From positions 1 through 64,000 of the forward strand of contig JAAVCG010000006.1 in the NCBI GenBank assembly GCA_014802435.1: a stretch of DNA of 64,000 nt, in the 5' to 3' direction. The notes beneath the pieces were generated by a model. That model did no database searches. It was not told the DNA's origin and saw only the letters and a program-made list of their open reading frames with translations. This document shows positions 52,862-60,856 of this stretch, one piece after another. The stretch's first letter is position 1. Each line of letters opens with the position of its first letter. The position numbers and the translations under genes are program-made. This DNA is from Bacteroides sp. Its GTDB lineage: Bacteria > Bacteroidota > Bacteroidia > Bacteroidales > Muribaculaceae.

Positions 52862-53195
52862 CGGAGGAAATATGGTAAGGAGGTTGAGTTTGAACTGAGA
52901 GAGGAATGCCCAGGGAGTCGAGCTGCTGACGCATGGCGCTTTCGCGGATGCGGCTCATGTAGATACCGCGGATGCGGAAGCTTTCCGTCTCAACTACCTG
53001 CAGGCGCGACGTCAGCGAGCGTATCTGCTCCATGGAGTGCTGACAGCTATAGCGATTGGTGATATAGGCCAGCACCATGATCAGCACGGCAAAGATTTGC
53101 AGCCAGTAGCGGGCAAAAAATTGGCCGTTGACCAGGCGCCCCTGAACCAGGCGTCTCAGCATCGTGTCTTTGAGTTTGGGCTCTTCGTTGCTCAT
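52842..53195 (-). CDS. ftsL: Cell division protein FtsL-like
   Basis: 117 residues. A basic cytoplasmic part, one membrane helix (YWLQIFAVLIMVLAYITN) and a short leucine/isoleucine heptad-like extracellular coil (MEQIRSLTSRLQVVE), then a threonine-rich tail. Sequence similarity is poor in this family, so identification rests on topology and on its place between rsmH and ftsI. Confidence 0.85.
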   Translation of the reverse strand: MSNEEPKLKDTMLRRLVQGRLVNGQFFARYWLQIFAVLIMVLAYITNRYSCQHSMEQIRSLTSRLQVVETESFRIRGIYMSRIRESAMRQQLDSLGIPLSVQTQPPYHISSDETETR

Positions 53196-53216
53196 CCGGT
53201 TTCAGTTTGTGGGGCG

Positions 53217-54125
53217 TTAGATTTTTTCAGCAATGCGGAGTTTGGCGCTGCGTGAGCGCGGATTGCGCTCCACTTCAGCGGCGTCGGCCACAAAGGGTTT
53301 TGAGTTGATAAGTTTCAGCGGCGAGAGGTTGCGGCCGTAAAAGTCCTTCTGTTCCTTTCCGTCGAGCGAGCCGGTTTTCATGAAGTTCTTGACCAGGCGG
53401 TCTTCAAGCGAGTGATAGGTGATGATTACCAGTCGGCCGCCGGGAGCGAGTGACTCCAGGGCTTGGTTGAGGAATTGGCGGAGCGCACCGATTTCGTCGT
53501 TGACCTCGATGCGGAGGGCTTGGAAAACCTGAGCCAGCTCTTTTTTCTCGCTCTTGGGGGAGATGAGCGGGCGAATGACGGTCAGGAGCTGTTCAACCGT
53601 CAGGATAGGGTGCTCGGCACGGGCCTTGACGATGGCGGCGGCGAGGCGGCGGGCCTGACGGAGTTCGCCGTAAAGATGGAAAAGGTCGCTGAGGCGTTGC
53701 TCTGATTCCTGATTGATGAGCTCGGCGGCGCTGCGTCCGCCGCGGCGGTTCATGCGCATGTCCAGGGGGCCGTCAAAGCGGAAGGAGAAGCCGCGCTCCG
53801 GGTCATCAAAGTGATGGAACGAAACGCCGAGGTCTGCAAGGATGCCGTTGACGTCGCCTTTGACGCCATGGAGCCGCAGATATTGGGCGATGAATCTGAA
53901 ATTCCCGTGAATCGGAGTCAGGCGCGGGTCGGCCCAGGCATTGGCAAGGGCTTCCTCGTCGCGGTCAAAGACGAAGAGGCGCCCTTGAGGACCAAGGTGC
54001 TCGAGGATGGCGCGCGAATGACCCCCGCCGCCAAATGTGGCGTCGGCGTAAATGCCGTCAGGACAGATGTTTAACCCCTCAAGGGTTTGCGGCAACAGAG
54101 CGGGAATGTGATATACTGGTTCCAT
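53217..54125 (-). CDS. rsmH: 16S rRNA (cytosine(1402)-N(4))-methyltransferase
   Basis: 302 residues. YADATFGGGGHSRAILEHLG near 27 is the S-adenosylmethionine binding loop. GILADLGVSFHHFDDPERGFSF near 100 and IITYHSLEDRLVKNFMK near 235 are RsmH signatures. It is the first gene of the division cluster; its start codon lies close behind a -7 box and no mraZ precedes it. Confidence 0.97.
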   Translation of the reverse strand: MEPVYHIPALLPQTLEGLNICPDGIYADATFGGGGHSRAILEHLGPQGRLFVFDRDEEALANAWADPRLTPIHGNFRFIAQYLRLHGVKGDVNGILADLGVSFHHFDDPERGFSFRFDGPLDMRMNRRGGRSAAELINQESEQRLSDLFHLYGELRQARRLAAAIVKARAEHPILTVEQLLTVIRPLISPKSEKKELAQVFQALRIEVNDEIGALRQFLNQALESLAPGGRLVIITYHSLEDRLVKNFMKTGSLDGKEQKDFYGRNLSPLKLINSKPFVADAAEVERNPRSRSAKLRIAEKI

Positions 54126-54136
54126 AAATTTGCCCT

Positions 54137-54170
54137 CAAATTTACGAAAAATCCCGGAATAATTTGCAAA
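54137..54170 (-). promoter_or_regulatory. Promoter of the division cluster
   Basis: Minus strand TAAATTTG at 54144-54137, only 11 nt before ATG 54125, with TTTG at 54170-54167 after 22 nt, slightly longer than usual. The leader would be very short. It lies back to back with the promoter at 54289-54320. Confidence 0.6.
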
Positions 54171-54288
54171 TAAAAACAGAAATATTTTTAAACATTCGCT
54201 AATGTGCTGATGTATAGTGCTTTATTTCATTTGCATTTGCAAAATTTCGCCGTCATGGCTCCTGATAGAGTGAAAAATTCATCATTTA

Positions 54289-54320
54289 TTTGTCAAATTG
54301 TTCGGAAATATGTAACTTTG
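54289..54320 (+). promoter_or_regulatory. Promoter of the secreted repeat protein gene
   Basis: TTTG at 54289-54292, 20 nt, TAACTTTG at 54313-54320; the ATG is at 54375. Confidence 0.75.
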
Positions 54321-54374
54321 CCGTGCATTTTGATAGCAAACTAAACCAATTCAGTTACACAAATTTAATTTTTT

Positions 54375-56204
54375 ATGAGAAAGTTTTTACTTTTATTTAT
54401 TGCGGCCTTGGCGCTGACTTCTTTCAGTCCGGCGGCCTCTGCCGGAGCCTATCGCGTTGATATTGACGATGTTGACAACGTGACGGTGCTTGTAGACTTA
54501 AATGCTGGCCCCGTAGCCGTTACTCCCGGCCTTAACGAGATTGAAATGAACGGCGAGCGCTATCTCCGAATCATTGCAAATGAGGGCGTCCTGTTCACGG
54601 AGCTTACCATCGTCGACAGCTATGATGACAGTGAGCGCTCCATTGCTGACCAGCTTCAGGTCCTGCCCGACGGACGCAGTTACATTGACTTCTCCTCTAC
54701 ATTTCCGGAGGACGAAACCCTCAGAGTGCGCACTCAGGGCGCCGCTGATGCCCGCACCGCATCTTTTACCCTCAATATTGACAATCCCGCCAAGGCCGAA
54801 TTGCAACTTAAGGACGTCAACATTCCCCTTCAGGCCGGAAGCAACGTAATCAAATTCGAGCCCACTTCGGAGTCAATTTATGAGATCGTTCCGCTTGATT
54901 ATTACTCCATTTACTCGCTGACCCATAACGGTCAGGCCGTTGACCGCGGCGATGGTTACCGCTATCAGGTCAAGGTGGCCGACGGCGATGTGGTCGACGT
55001 CGTAACTGTTTATCCTGATGTTGATTGCAGCGTGACATTCTCCCTCACCGGCGATGATGCTGATGACTTTATCCGCGAGGTTGACGTCAATGGCCGTGCG
55101 GCCACTAACTGGGCCGCCCCGGGATTCTCCGTCAAGTGTGGGTCAGTGCTCACTCTGCGCGGGCGCACTGATGAATATGAGGTGATTTCATTCACGGTCA
55201 ATGGCGCCGTGGAGACTTTCTCGTCTGAGGTTTCGCTCTTCATTGCCGAAGACACTGAAATCAAGGTTGACGTCAGAAAATACGCCTCTTATAAAGTCAC
55301 CCTCAATGTTGATGACCCCGCCCGAGTGACCGCCTATCGCGGATACATCAACGATGGCGAAACCTATGAACTTCAAGCCGGCACAAACACCATTGAAATC
55401 CTCCGCAAGAACCCCTTCTTCACCCTCCAACCCGCCCCCGGATGCTATATCAAGACAATGACTGTCACCTGCCAGGATGATTACTCCCCCGCAGAACTTA
55501 CCAAGCCCTCGGTTCAGGTCCCCGTTACTGATAATGACGTAGTTACCATCGTGACCGCCGAGATTGTGCGTGACCAGAAAGCAATGGTTTATGTCCATCA
55601 GTCCGAACTGGCCGCTGAGGATTTCAGCGTTAAGCGCGGCGATACTTCCGCCCTCACTCTGACCGACGGCTATAACGAACTCCCCTTCTATGACCGCGAT
55701 AACTCATTCGTGATTACCAACGCCCTTGAAGTCTCGACCCGAGTTTACCAAAATGACGAACCCGTAGAACTCGATTTTGCCGGTTATAACTTCTATGTAG
55801 ACCTCGCCGATGGCGACGTCCTGAAAATCTTCTATGATTGCGTGCCCGCCACTCATAAGGTCACCGTTGAATCTGACGCCGATTTGACTGATGTTGACGT
55901 CCTGATGGACCATATTCGTCCGCTCGGTGTAGGCACGGCTAAAGCTCTCGAATTCAGCCATGTTTCTATCGCCCCCAAGGCCGGCGCAGCAATCAGCGTT
56001 GACGTTAATGGCGAGCCTCTGACGGCCGATGCCGACGGCGTCTACGCCCTGACGGTCAATGGCGACAAAACCATCAAAATCACCCGCCAGGAATCCTCGC
56101 TGACTGAAATTTCCGCCTCTAAGTCCCCCCAGGCGGTAGACCTCCTCGGCCGCCCCGCCTCCAAGGGCCTCCTCATCCTCCCCGGCAAGAAAATCCTGAA
56201 ATAA
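54375..56204 (+). CDS. Secreted repeat protein of unknown function
   Basis: 609 residues with a signal peptide (FLLLFIAALALTSFSPAASA). The mature part is almost all beta strand and looks like five or six divergent immunoglobulin-like or MG-type repeats of about 90-100 residues. Each contains a strand like SFTLNIDNPA, YKVTLNVDDPA or HKVTVESDA, followed by an LQAGSNVIKF/LQAGTNTIEI-type strand. It ends VDLLGRPASKGLLILPGKK, close to the DLQGRR...GIYIINGRR tail of the two M60 proteases. No enzyme motif is seen; an adhesin or surface structural role is possible. It is monocistronic. Confidence 0.75.
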   Translation: MRKFLLLFIAALALTSFSPAASAGAYRVDIDDVDNVTVLVDLNAGPVAVTPGLNEIEMNGERYLRIIANEGVLFTELTIVDSYDDSERSIADQLQVLPDGRSYIDFSSTFPEDETLRVRTQGAADARTASFTLNIDNPAKAELQLKDVNIPLQAGSNVIKFEPTSESIYEIVPLDYYSIYSLTHNGQAVDRGDGYRYQVKVADGDVVDVVTVYPDVDCSVTFSLTGDDADDFIREVDVNGRAATNWAAPGFSVKCGSVLTLRGRTDEYEVISFTVNGAVETFSSEVSLFIAEDTEIKVDVRKYASYKVTLNVDDPARVTAYRGYINDGETYELQAGTNTIEILRKNPFFTLQPAPGCYIKTMTVTCQDDYSPAELTKPSVQVPVTDNDVVTIVTAEIVRDQKAMVYVHQSELAAEDFSVKRGDTSALTLTDGYNELPFYDRDNSFVITNALEVSTRVYQNDEPVELDFAGYNFYVDLADGDVLKIFYDCVPATHKVTVESDADLTDVDVLMDHIRPLGVGTAKALEFSHVSIAPKAGAAISVDVNGEPLTADADGVYALTVNGDKTIKITRQESSLTEISASKSPQAVDLLGRPASKGLLILPGKKILK

Positions 56205-56293
56205 CCCCTCCCAGCGGATACACTCAGATTCTTATAAATTTTATAAATCTTATAAGTCTTATAATATCATATCATAAGCCAACTTACACCGTG

Positions 56294-56338
56294 AAAAAAA
56301 TCGGAAGGCCTGGGATTTCAGGCGCTTCCGATTTTTTT
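56294..56338. terminator. Bidirectional terminator
   Basis: A-rich arm 56294-56307 and T-rich arm 56325-56338 (ATCGGAAG/CTTCCGAT core) form a 14-bp stem with an inner CCTG/CAGG stem at 56309-56322. It separates the plus-strand repeat protein gene from the minus-strand DUF805 gene and has U-runs in both directions. Confidence 0.9.
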
Positions 56339-56358
56339 TATGGGGGTGAATCAGGGGG

Positions 56359-56733
56359 TTATGCCAGGTTGGGCACAGGGCCATACTGATTGTCATACGG
56401 CTGGCTTTCTTTGCAGGCCCAGATGATAAGAATGATGGCGCCTACCAGGGGGATTAAGCCCAGGAATATCCACCATCCTGACTTGTCGATGTCATGCAGA
56501 CGGCGAACGCTCAGTCCCAGTGAGGGGAGCAAAGTTGCCAGTGACCAGAGGTATCCGAGCCAGGTGATGTTAAGCACTCCTCCGATTACGGCTAAAGCTG
56601 CGCTGACGATGAAGGTGAAGAGGCAGAACCACCAGTATTCGCTGCGGGAGGCGCGACCATTGAAGTCGCAATACTTATTGAAGGCCATGTTGACAGCCTG
56701 GCCAAAGCTTACTTGATACTGAAACATAAACAA
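56359..56733 (-). CDS. DUF805 inner-membrane protein
   Basis: 124 residues with about three to four membrane segments. The DUF805 pattern is clear: NKYCDFNGRASRSEYWWFCLF, then LGLSVRRLHDIDKSGWWIFL and a final IPLVGAIILIIWACKES. Function unknown for the family; it is widespread in bacteria and some phages. A TAACTTTG box lies at 56769-56762 on its strand. Confidence 0.92.
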   Translation of the reverse strand: MFMFQYQVSFGQAVNMAFNKYCDFNGRASRSEYWWFCLFTFIVSAALAVIGGVLNITWLGYLWSLATLLPSLGLSVRRLHDIDKSGWWIFLGLIPLVGAIILIIWACKESQPYDNQYGPVPNLA

Positions 56734-56761
56734 AAAATTTTAAGAGTGTTAAAATCTACTG

Positions 56762-56769
56762 CAAAGTTA
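56762..56769 (-). promoter_or_regulatory. -7 box of the DUF805 gene
   Basis: Minus strand TAACTTTG at 56769-56762, about 29 nt before the start codon. No clear TTTG element is found at the normal distance. Confidence 0.5.
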
Positions 56770-56844
56770 CAAAAAAAATTCCATTAACGCTCTATCATGA
56801 TGAGATATTTACCTCAAATCAATGTCATGAGGGTAAAAGGAAAG

Positions 56845-56872
56845 CCCCCGATAGCGAGGGCGCTACCGGGGG
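56845..56872 (-). terminator. Terminator-like hairpin after the S9 peptidase gene
   Basis: CCCCCG and CGGGGG (56845-56850/56867-56872) and TAGCG/CGCTA (56852-56856/56861-56865) pair with one mismatch around an AGGG loop. On the minus strand it is followed by CTTTCCTTTT. Stem and loop resemble the palindromes near 36262 and 36776. Confidence 0.65.
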
Positions 56873-56890
56873 GGTAAGGAGTAGGGGTTT

Positions 56891-59035
56891 TTATGCTTGG
56901 GGTTTGAGCCATTTGTCGAGCCAGCGGAAGAAGACGCGCTGCCAGAGAATGGCGTTCTGCGGCTTGAGAATCCAGTGGTTTTCATCAGGGAAGATGAGCA
57001 TCTCGGCGGGCACTCCGCGGAGCTTGGCGGCATTGAAGGCCATTTCGCCCTGAGAGGAAAGGATGCGATAGTCGAGTTCGCCGTGGGTGATCAGAATCGG
57101 GGTGTCCCATTTGTCGACGAAGTTATGCGGCGAAGTGGCAAAAGTGGCCTGGGCGATGGCGTTGCTCTTGTTCCAGTAAGCGCCATAGTCGGGGTCATCT
57201 TTGGAGTCAGCGGGCGCATTGACGGCGCCGCCGCCCATATCCCAGTTGGCAAACCACATTTCTTCCGTTTCCAGATATTGGGCTTCGATATTGAAGATTC
57301 CGGCATGGGCAATCAGAGCGGCGAATCGTCCCTCATGGTGTCCGGCAAGCCAATAGACGGAGAAACCGCCATAACTTGCGCCGACGGCGCCGATATGCTT
57401 TTCGTCAATCCAGGGTTCGGTCTTAACGTCGTCGACGGCGGCAAAATAGTCCTTCATGTTTTGGCCGCCATAGTCGCCTGAAATCTGGGCGTTCCATTCG
57501 GTTCCGAAACCGGGGAGACCGCGGCGGTTAGGTGCGATGACCACGTAGCCGTTGGCGGCCATCAGGGCGAGATTCCAGCGGAAGCTCCAGAACTGGCTGA
57601 CGGCCTGCTGAGGTCCGCCCTGACAGTAGAGCAGCGCGGGATATTGGGCCGTAGAGTCAAAGCCTTGGGGCTTGACAATCCAGGTCAGCATTTCTTTGCC
57701 GTCGGTCGTCGGCACGAGGCGACGCTCAACCGAAGGCATCTGAATCTGAGCGAAGATGTCGTCGTTGACTCCGGTCAGCTTATGGGCTGAGCCGTCGTGG
57801 GCCAAGTAGATTTCGTTGGGGAAAATCATGGAGTGGGCCATGGTGAGGACTTCCGTGTCGCTAACGGGGCTAAGTGACTCATAGTCAGCCTCGCCGGCGG
57901 AGATAACTTTGACGGTGCCATCGAGGGCGATGGAGAACACGGGCTTCACACCGTTTTGATAAGCAAGGAAGAAGAGGCCCTGAGAGTTAGGCTGCCAGGC
58001 AATGTCTTCAACCGTGTAGTCCCATTGGGCGGTGAGGTCACGGATCTGGCCGGAAGCCATGTCGCGAACCATGATGCGGTTTTTGTCGCTTTCATATCCG
58101 TCATGTTCCATGGAGAGGAACGCCATCTGTGAGCCGTCGGGGCTGAAGGTCGGGGCGGTGTCATAGCCCATCATTCCTTCGGTGAGGTTTTCAGTCGTAG
58201 CGGCTTCAAGGTCATAGAGATAGATGTCGGAATTAGTGGAGATGGCATATTCCATTCCGCTCTTTTTGCGAGAAACGTAGGCGAGCTTTTTGCTGTCAGG
58301 AGTCCAGGCGAATGATTCAATTCCGCCGAAGGGCTTCATCGGGGCTTCATAGAGGGGCTCGTCGGCCATGATGTCCGTCTGGTTTGAGAGCGCGGCGCCG
58401 TCAAAGTCGGCCAGGAAGGGATGAGGAATTTCGGTTACCCATTCGTCCCAGTGCTTATACATCATGTCGTCAATGATGCGTCCGGTAGCGTCCGGCAGGT
58501 CGGGATAGACGTCCTGGGCCGTGCGGGTCCATTTGATGGGCTGAATCATGACTACTTTCTTTTCGTCGGGCGAGAAGAGGAATCCGTCAACTCCTTTTTC
58601 TTCCTTTGAAATCTGAGTGCGGCCTGAGCCATCAGGGTTCATCACCCAGATTTGCTGTTTGCCGTCAGAGTCCGGATATAGGAATGCGATTTTCTTTCCG
58701 CCGTCAATCCAGCAGTAGTTGCTTTCGCTCTTGGCGGTTTTGGTGATTCGTGTTTGGTTTTGCCCGTCGGCATCCATCAGGTAGAGGTCAGCGTTTGAGC
58801 GGTTTTTCTCAACGCTTTCGTAGCTGACGGAGTAGAGGATTTTCGAGCCGTCGGGGCTCAGTTTGGGAGCGCCGACGCGCCCCATTGCTTCCAGAGCATC
58901 AATGGTGAAGACGCCGTCAGTGGAGATGAATTCCGGACGGTCGATGATTTCTTCGTCTTCCTTATTTGAGGAGCAGGCGGTTGCCGAGAGGGCCGCCAGT
59001 CCGGCAATAGCGATTGGTTTCAAATACTTGTACAT
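56891..59035 (-). CDS. S9 family peptidase, lipoprotein
   Basis: 714 residues from ATG 59035. That start gives a lipoprotein signal (AGLAALSATACSS, lipobox ATAC); 12 extra upstream codons would run into a hairpin and are rejected. A WD/TolB-like propeller occupies about 40-420 (repeats such as LSPDGSKILYS and FSPDGSQMAFLS). The alpha/beta-hydrolase domain has S554 in GASYGGF, D655 in ELDYRI and H687 in ENHWIL. The S9 family (prolyl oligopeptidase/acylaminoacyl peptidase type) cleaves short peptides; here it is anchored in the envelope and probably nibbles peptides for uptake. Confidence 0.92.
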   Translation of the reverse strand: MYKYLKPIAIAGLAALSATACSSNKEDEEIIDRPEFISTDGVFTIDALEAMGRVGAPKLSPDGSKILYSVSYESVEKNRSNADLYLMDADGQNQTRITKTAKSESNYCWIDGGKKIAFLYPDSDGKQQIWVMNPDGSGRTQISKEEKGVDGFLFSPDEKKVVMIQPIKWTRTAQDVYPDLPDATGRIIDDMMYKHWDEWVTEIPHPFLADFDGAALSNQTDIMADEPLYEAPMKPFGGIESFAWTPDSKKLAYVSRKKSGMEYAISTNSDIYLYDLEAATTENLTEGMMGYDTAPTFSPDGSQMAFLSMEHDGYESDKNRIMVRDMASGQIRDLTAQWDYTVEDIAWQPNSQGLFFLAYQNGVKPVFSIALDGTVKVISAGEADYESLSPVSDTEVLTMAHSMIFPNEIYLAHDGSAHKLTGVNDDIFAQIQMPSVERRLVPTTDGKEMLTWIVKPQGFDSTAQYPALLYCQGGPQQAVSQFWSFRWNLALMAANGYVVIAPNRRGLPGFGTEWNAQISGDYGGQNMKDYFAAVDDVKTEPWIDEKHIGAVGASYGGFSVYWLAGHHEGRFAALIAHAGIFNIEAQYLETEEMWFANWDMGGGAVNAPADSKDDPDYGAYWNKSNAIAQATFATSPHNFVDKWDTPILITHGELDYRILSSQGEMAFNAAKLRGVPAEMLIFPDENHWILKPQNAILWQRVFFRWLDKWLKPQA

Positions 59036-59050
59036 AATTAAATAAGATGA

Positions 59051-59100
59051 GCCGCTCACTCCGTTGGCCAAAGGTTAAGGTCAGCAAACGAAGTGAGCGG
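59051..59100 (-). terminator. REP-like hairpin after mdh
   Basis: CCGCTCACT (59052-59060) pairs with AGTGAGCGG (59092-59100), followed after mismatches by CGTT/AACG and GC/GC pairs. It starts 18 nt after the mdh stop codon. The arms share most bases with the hairpin at 25890-25940, while the loops differ. Confidence 0.65.
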
Positions 59101-59118
59101 TCCGGTTATCTTCAGGAA

Positions 59119-60048
59119 TTAGCAGCTCAGGGCGGCGTTAGTTTTCTTAACGGCTTCAGCGCTCTTTGCAAAGAGGGCCTTTTCTTCGTCGTTGAGGTCG
59201 AATTCAACGATTTTTTCGATGCCGTTTTTGCCGAGGATACAGGGCACACCGATGCAGAGGTCGCTGTGGCCATATTCGCCGTCGAGCAGGGCAGAGCATG
59301 AAATCATGCGCTTGGTGTCATGGATAACGGCGTCAACAACGCTGGCTGCGGCAGCGCCGGGAGCATACCATGCGGAGGTGCCCAGCAGGCCGGTCAGAGT
59401 AGCGCCGCCAACCATGGTGTCAGCAGCCACCTTGGCGAGGGTTTCAGCGGGCAGGAGGGTTGAAGCGGGGATTCCGCGATGAGCGGCATAGCGGGTCAGA
59501 GGAATCATGGTGGTGTCGCCATGTCCGCCGATAACGATGCCTTCAACTTCAGCGGGGTTAGCGCCGAGGGCCTTGCTCAGGAAGTACTGGAAGCGGGCGC
59601 TGTCAAGTGCGCCGCCCATGCCGATGATGCGGTTCTTGGGCAGGCCTGAAGTCTTGTGGATAAGATAGGTCATGGTGTCCATCGGGTTAGAAACGCAGAC
59701 GATGATGGCATTGGGAGAGTGAGCCAGAACCTGGTCAGTCACGCTCTTGACGATGCCGGCGTTTACGCCGATGAGCTCTTCGCGGGTCATGCCCGGCTTG
59801 CGGGGGATACCTGAGGTGATGACAACGACGTCGCTGCCGGCAGTAGCCGTATAGTCATTGGTGACGCCGGTGGCACGGGTTTGAACGCCCAGAATGTTGG
59901 CGGTCTGCATGATATCCATGATTTTGCCCTCTGAGAGACCTTCCTTGATGTCAATGAGGACTACTTCATCGGCAATGCCGGTGGTGATCAGTACGTTTGC
60001 ACAGGTGGCGCCTACGTTTCCGGCGCCTACAACGGTAACTTTTGACAT
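59119..60048 (-). CDS. mdh: Malate dehydrogenase
   Basis: 309 residues, the short LDH-like form. It interconverts malate and oxaloacetate with NAD(H). KVTVVGAGNVGATCANVL at the N-terminus is the NAD loop, and DVVVITSGIPRKPGMTRE near 75 carries the substrate-binding arginines. VSNPMDTMTYLI near 120 and GGHGDTTMIPLTRY near 173 contain the catalytic histidine motif. In Bacteroidota it serves the fumarate/propionate branch. A -7 box lies at 60088-60095. Confidence 0.96.
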   Translation of the reverse strand: MSKVTVVGAGNVGATCANVLITTGIADEVVLIDIKEGLSEGKIMDIMQTANILGVQTRATGVTNDYTATAGSDVVVITSGIPRKPGMTREELIGVNAGIVKSVTDQVLAHSPNAIIVCVSNPMDTMTYLIHKTSGLPKNRIIGMGGALDSARFQYFLSKALGANPAEVEGIVIGGHGDTTMIPLTRYAAHRGIPASTLLPAETLAKVAADTMVGGATLTGLLGTSAWYAPGAAAASVVDAVIHDTKRMISCSALLDGEYGHSDLCIGVPCILGKNGIEKIVEFDLNDEEKALFAKSAEAVKKTNAALSC

Positions 60049-60087
60049 ATTTTATTTACTTTTTATTTGGTTATTTGTTTTTCGTTA

Positions 60088-60095
60088 CAAAGTTA
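60088..60095 (-). promoter_or_regulatory. -7 box of mdh
   Basis: Minus strand TAACTTTG at 60095-60088, about 40 nt before the start codon. A TTTG element is not found at the normal distance. Confidence 0.5.
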
Positions 60096-60170
60096 CGCAA
60101 TAAACCCAAAGAAATGAAGCGTCTTAACAATAATTAACACGCAAACCCCGTTTTTAAATTAAATTTGAAC

Positions 60171-60178
60171 TAACTTTG
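60171..60178 (+). promoter_or_regulatory. -7 box of ribE
   Basis: TAACTTTG at 60171-60178, with an overlapping alternative TAAATTTG at 60160-60167. No -33 element is clear. The leader contains the AT-rich repeat. Confidence 0.45.
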
Positions 60179-60210
60179 CTAAAATTCCAAAAATTATAAT
60201 TGCTAATTAC

Positions 60211-60237
60211 CAATTATTAATTACTAATTACTAATTG
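60211..60237. repeat. TAATTAC-type AT-rich repeat before ribE
   Basis: Overlapping units of TAATTAC/TAATTAT ending 7 nt before the ribE start codon. It is nearly the same sequence as at 21045-21079. Confidence 0.75.
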
Positions 60238-60244
60238 AATAAAG

Positions 60245-60856
60245 ATGTTTTCCGGAATAGTTGAAGAAGCGGCCCGTGTGGCTGCCGTGAAATCTGAGGG
60301 TGGCAACAGGGAGCTGACCATTGAGTGCTCATTCGCCTCTGAACTGAAGGTGGACCAGTCTGTGGCCCATAACGGCGTCTGCCTGACCGTCACCTCCCTG
60401 GCTGATGACCGCCATTACACCGTGACGGCCATTGAGGAAACCTTGCGCCGCTCGAATTTAGGGCTCCTCAACCCCGGCGACCAAGTGAACCTTGAGCGTT
60501 CAATGATGATGAACGGGCGCCTGGACGGACATATCGTGCAGGGACATGTTGACTGCACCGCCCGCTGCACCGAGCGCCGCGAGCTCGATGGCTCCGTAGA
60601 GTTCACCTTTGAATATGAAGTAGACCCGCAGAAGCGCCGTCAGGGCTATCTGACGGTGGAAAAAGGCTCCATTACCGTCAATGGCGTCAGCCTGACCGTA
60701 TGTCTCAGCGAGCCCGGACGCTTCAGCGTCGCCATCATTCCTTACACGCTTGAACACACTAATTTCCGTCATATTCAGCCGGGCTCCGTTGTCAACCTCG
60801 AGTTTGACATCATCGGCAAATATGCCGCCGCCCTTATCGGCGACCGCCAATTATGA
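60245..60856 (+). CDS. ribE: Riboflavin synthase
   Basis: 203 residues, made of two similar lumazine-binding barrels. It dismutates 6,7-dimethyl-8-ribityllumazine to riboflavin. MFSGIVEEAARV opens barrel 1, which contains VAHNGVCLTV and IEETLRRSNLG. GHIVQGHVD starts barrel 2, which has GSITVNGVSLTV and IPYTLEHTNF. The last bases overlap the start of the next gene (ATG at 60853), so the two are translationally coupled. Confidence 0.97.
   Translation: MFSGIVEEAARVAAVKSEGGNRELTIECSFASELKVDQSVAHNGVCLTVTSLADDRHYTVTAIEETLRRSNLGLLNPGDQVNLERSMMMNGRLDGHIVQGHVDCTARCTERRELDGSVEFTFEYEVDPQKRRQGYLTVEKGSITVNGVSLTVCLSEPGRFSVAIIPYTLEHTNFRHIQPGSVVNLEFDIIGKYAAALIGDRQL

Noticed and set aside
59036-59071. Upstream start for the S9 peptidase
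   Set aside because: The extra codons run into the mdh hairpin and would hide the lipoprotein signal.
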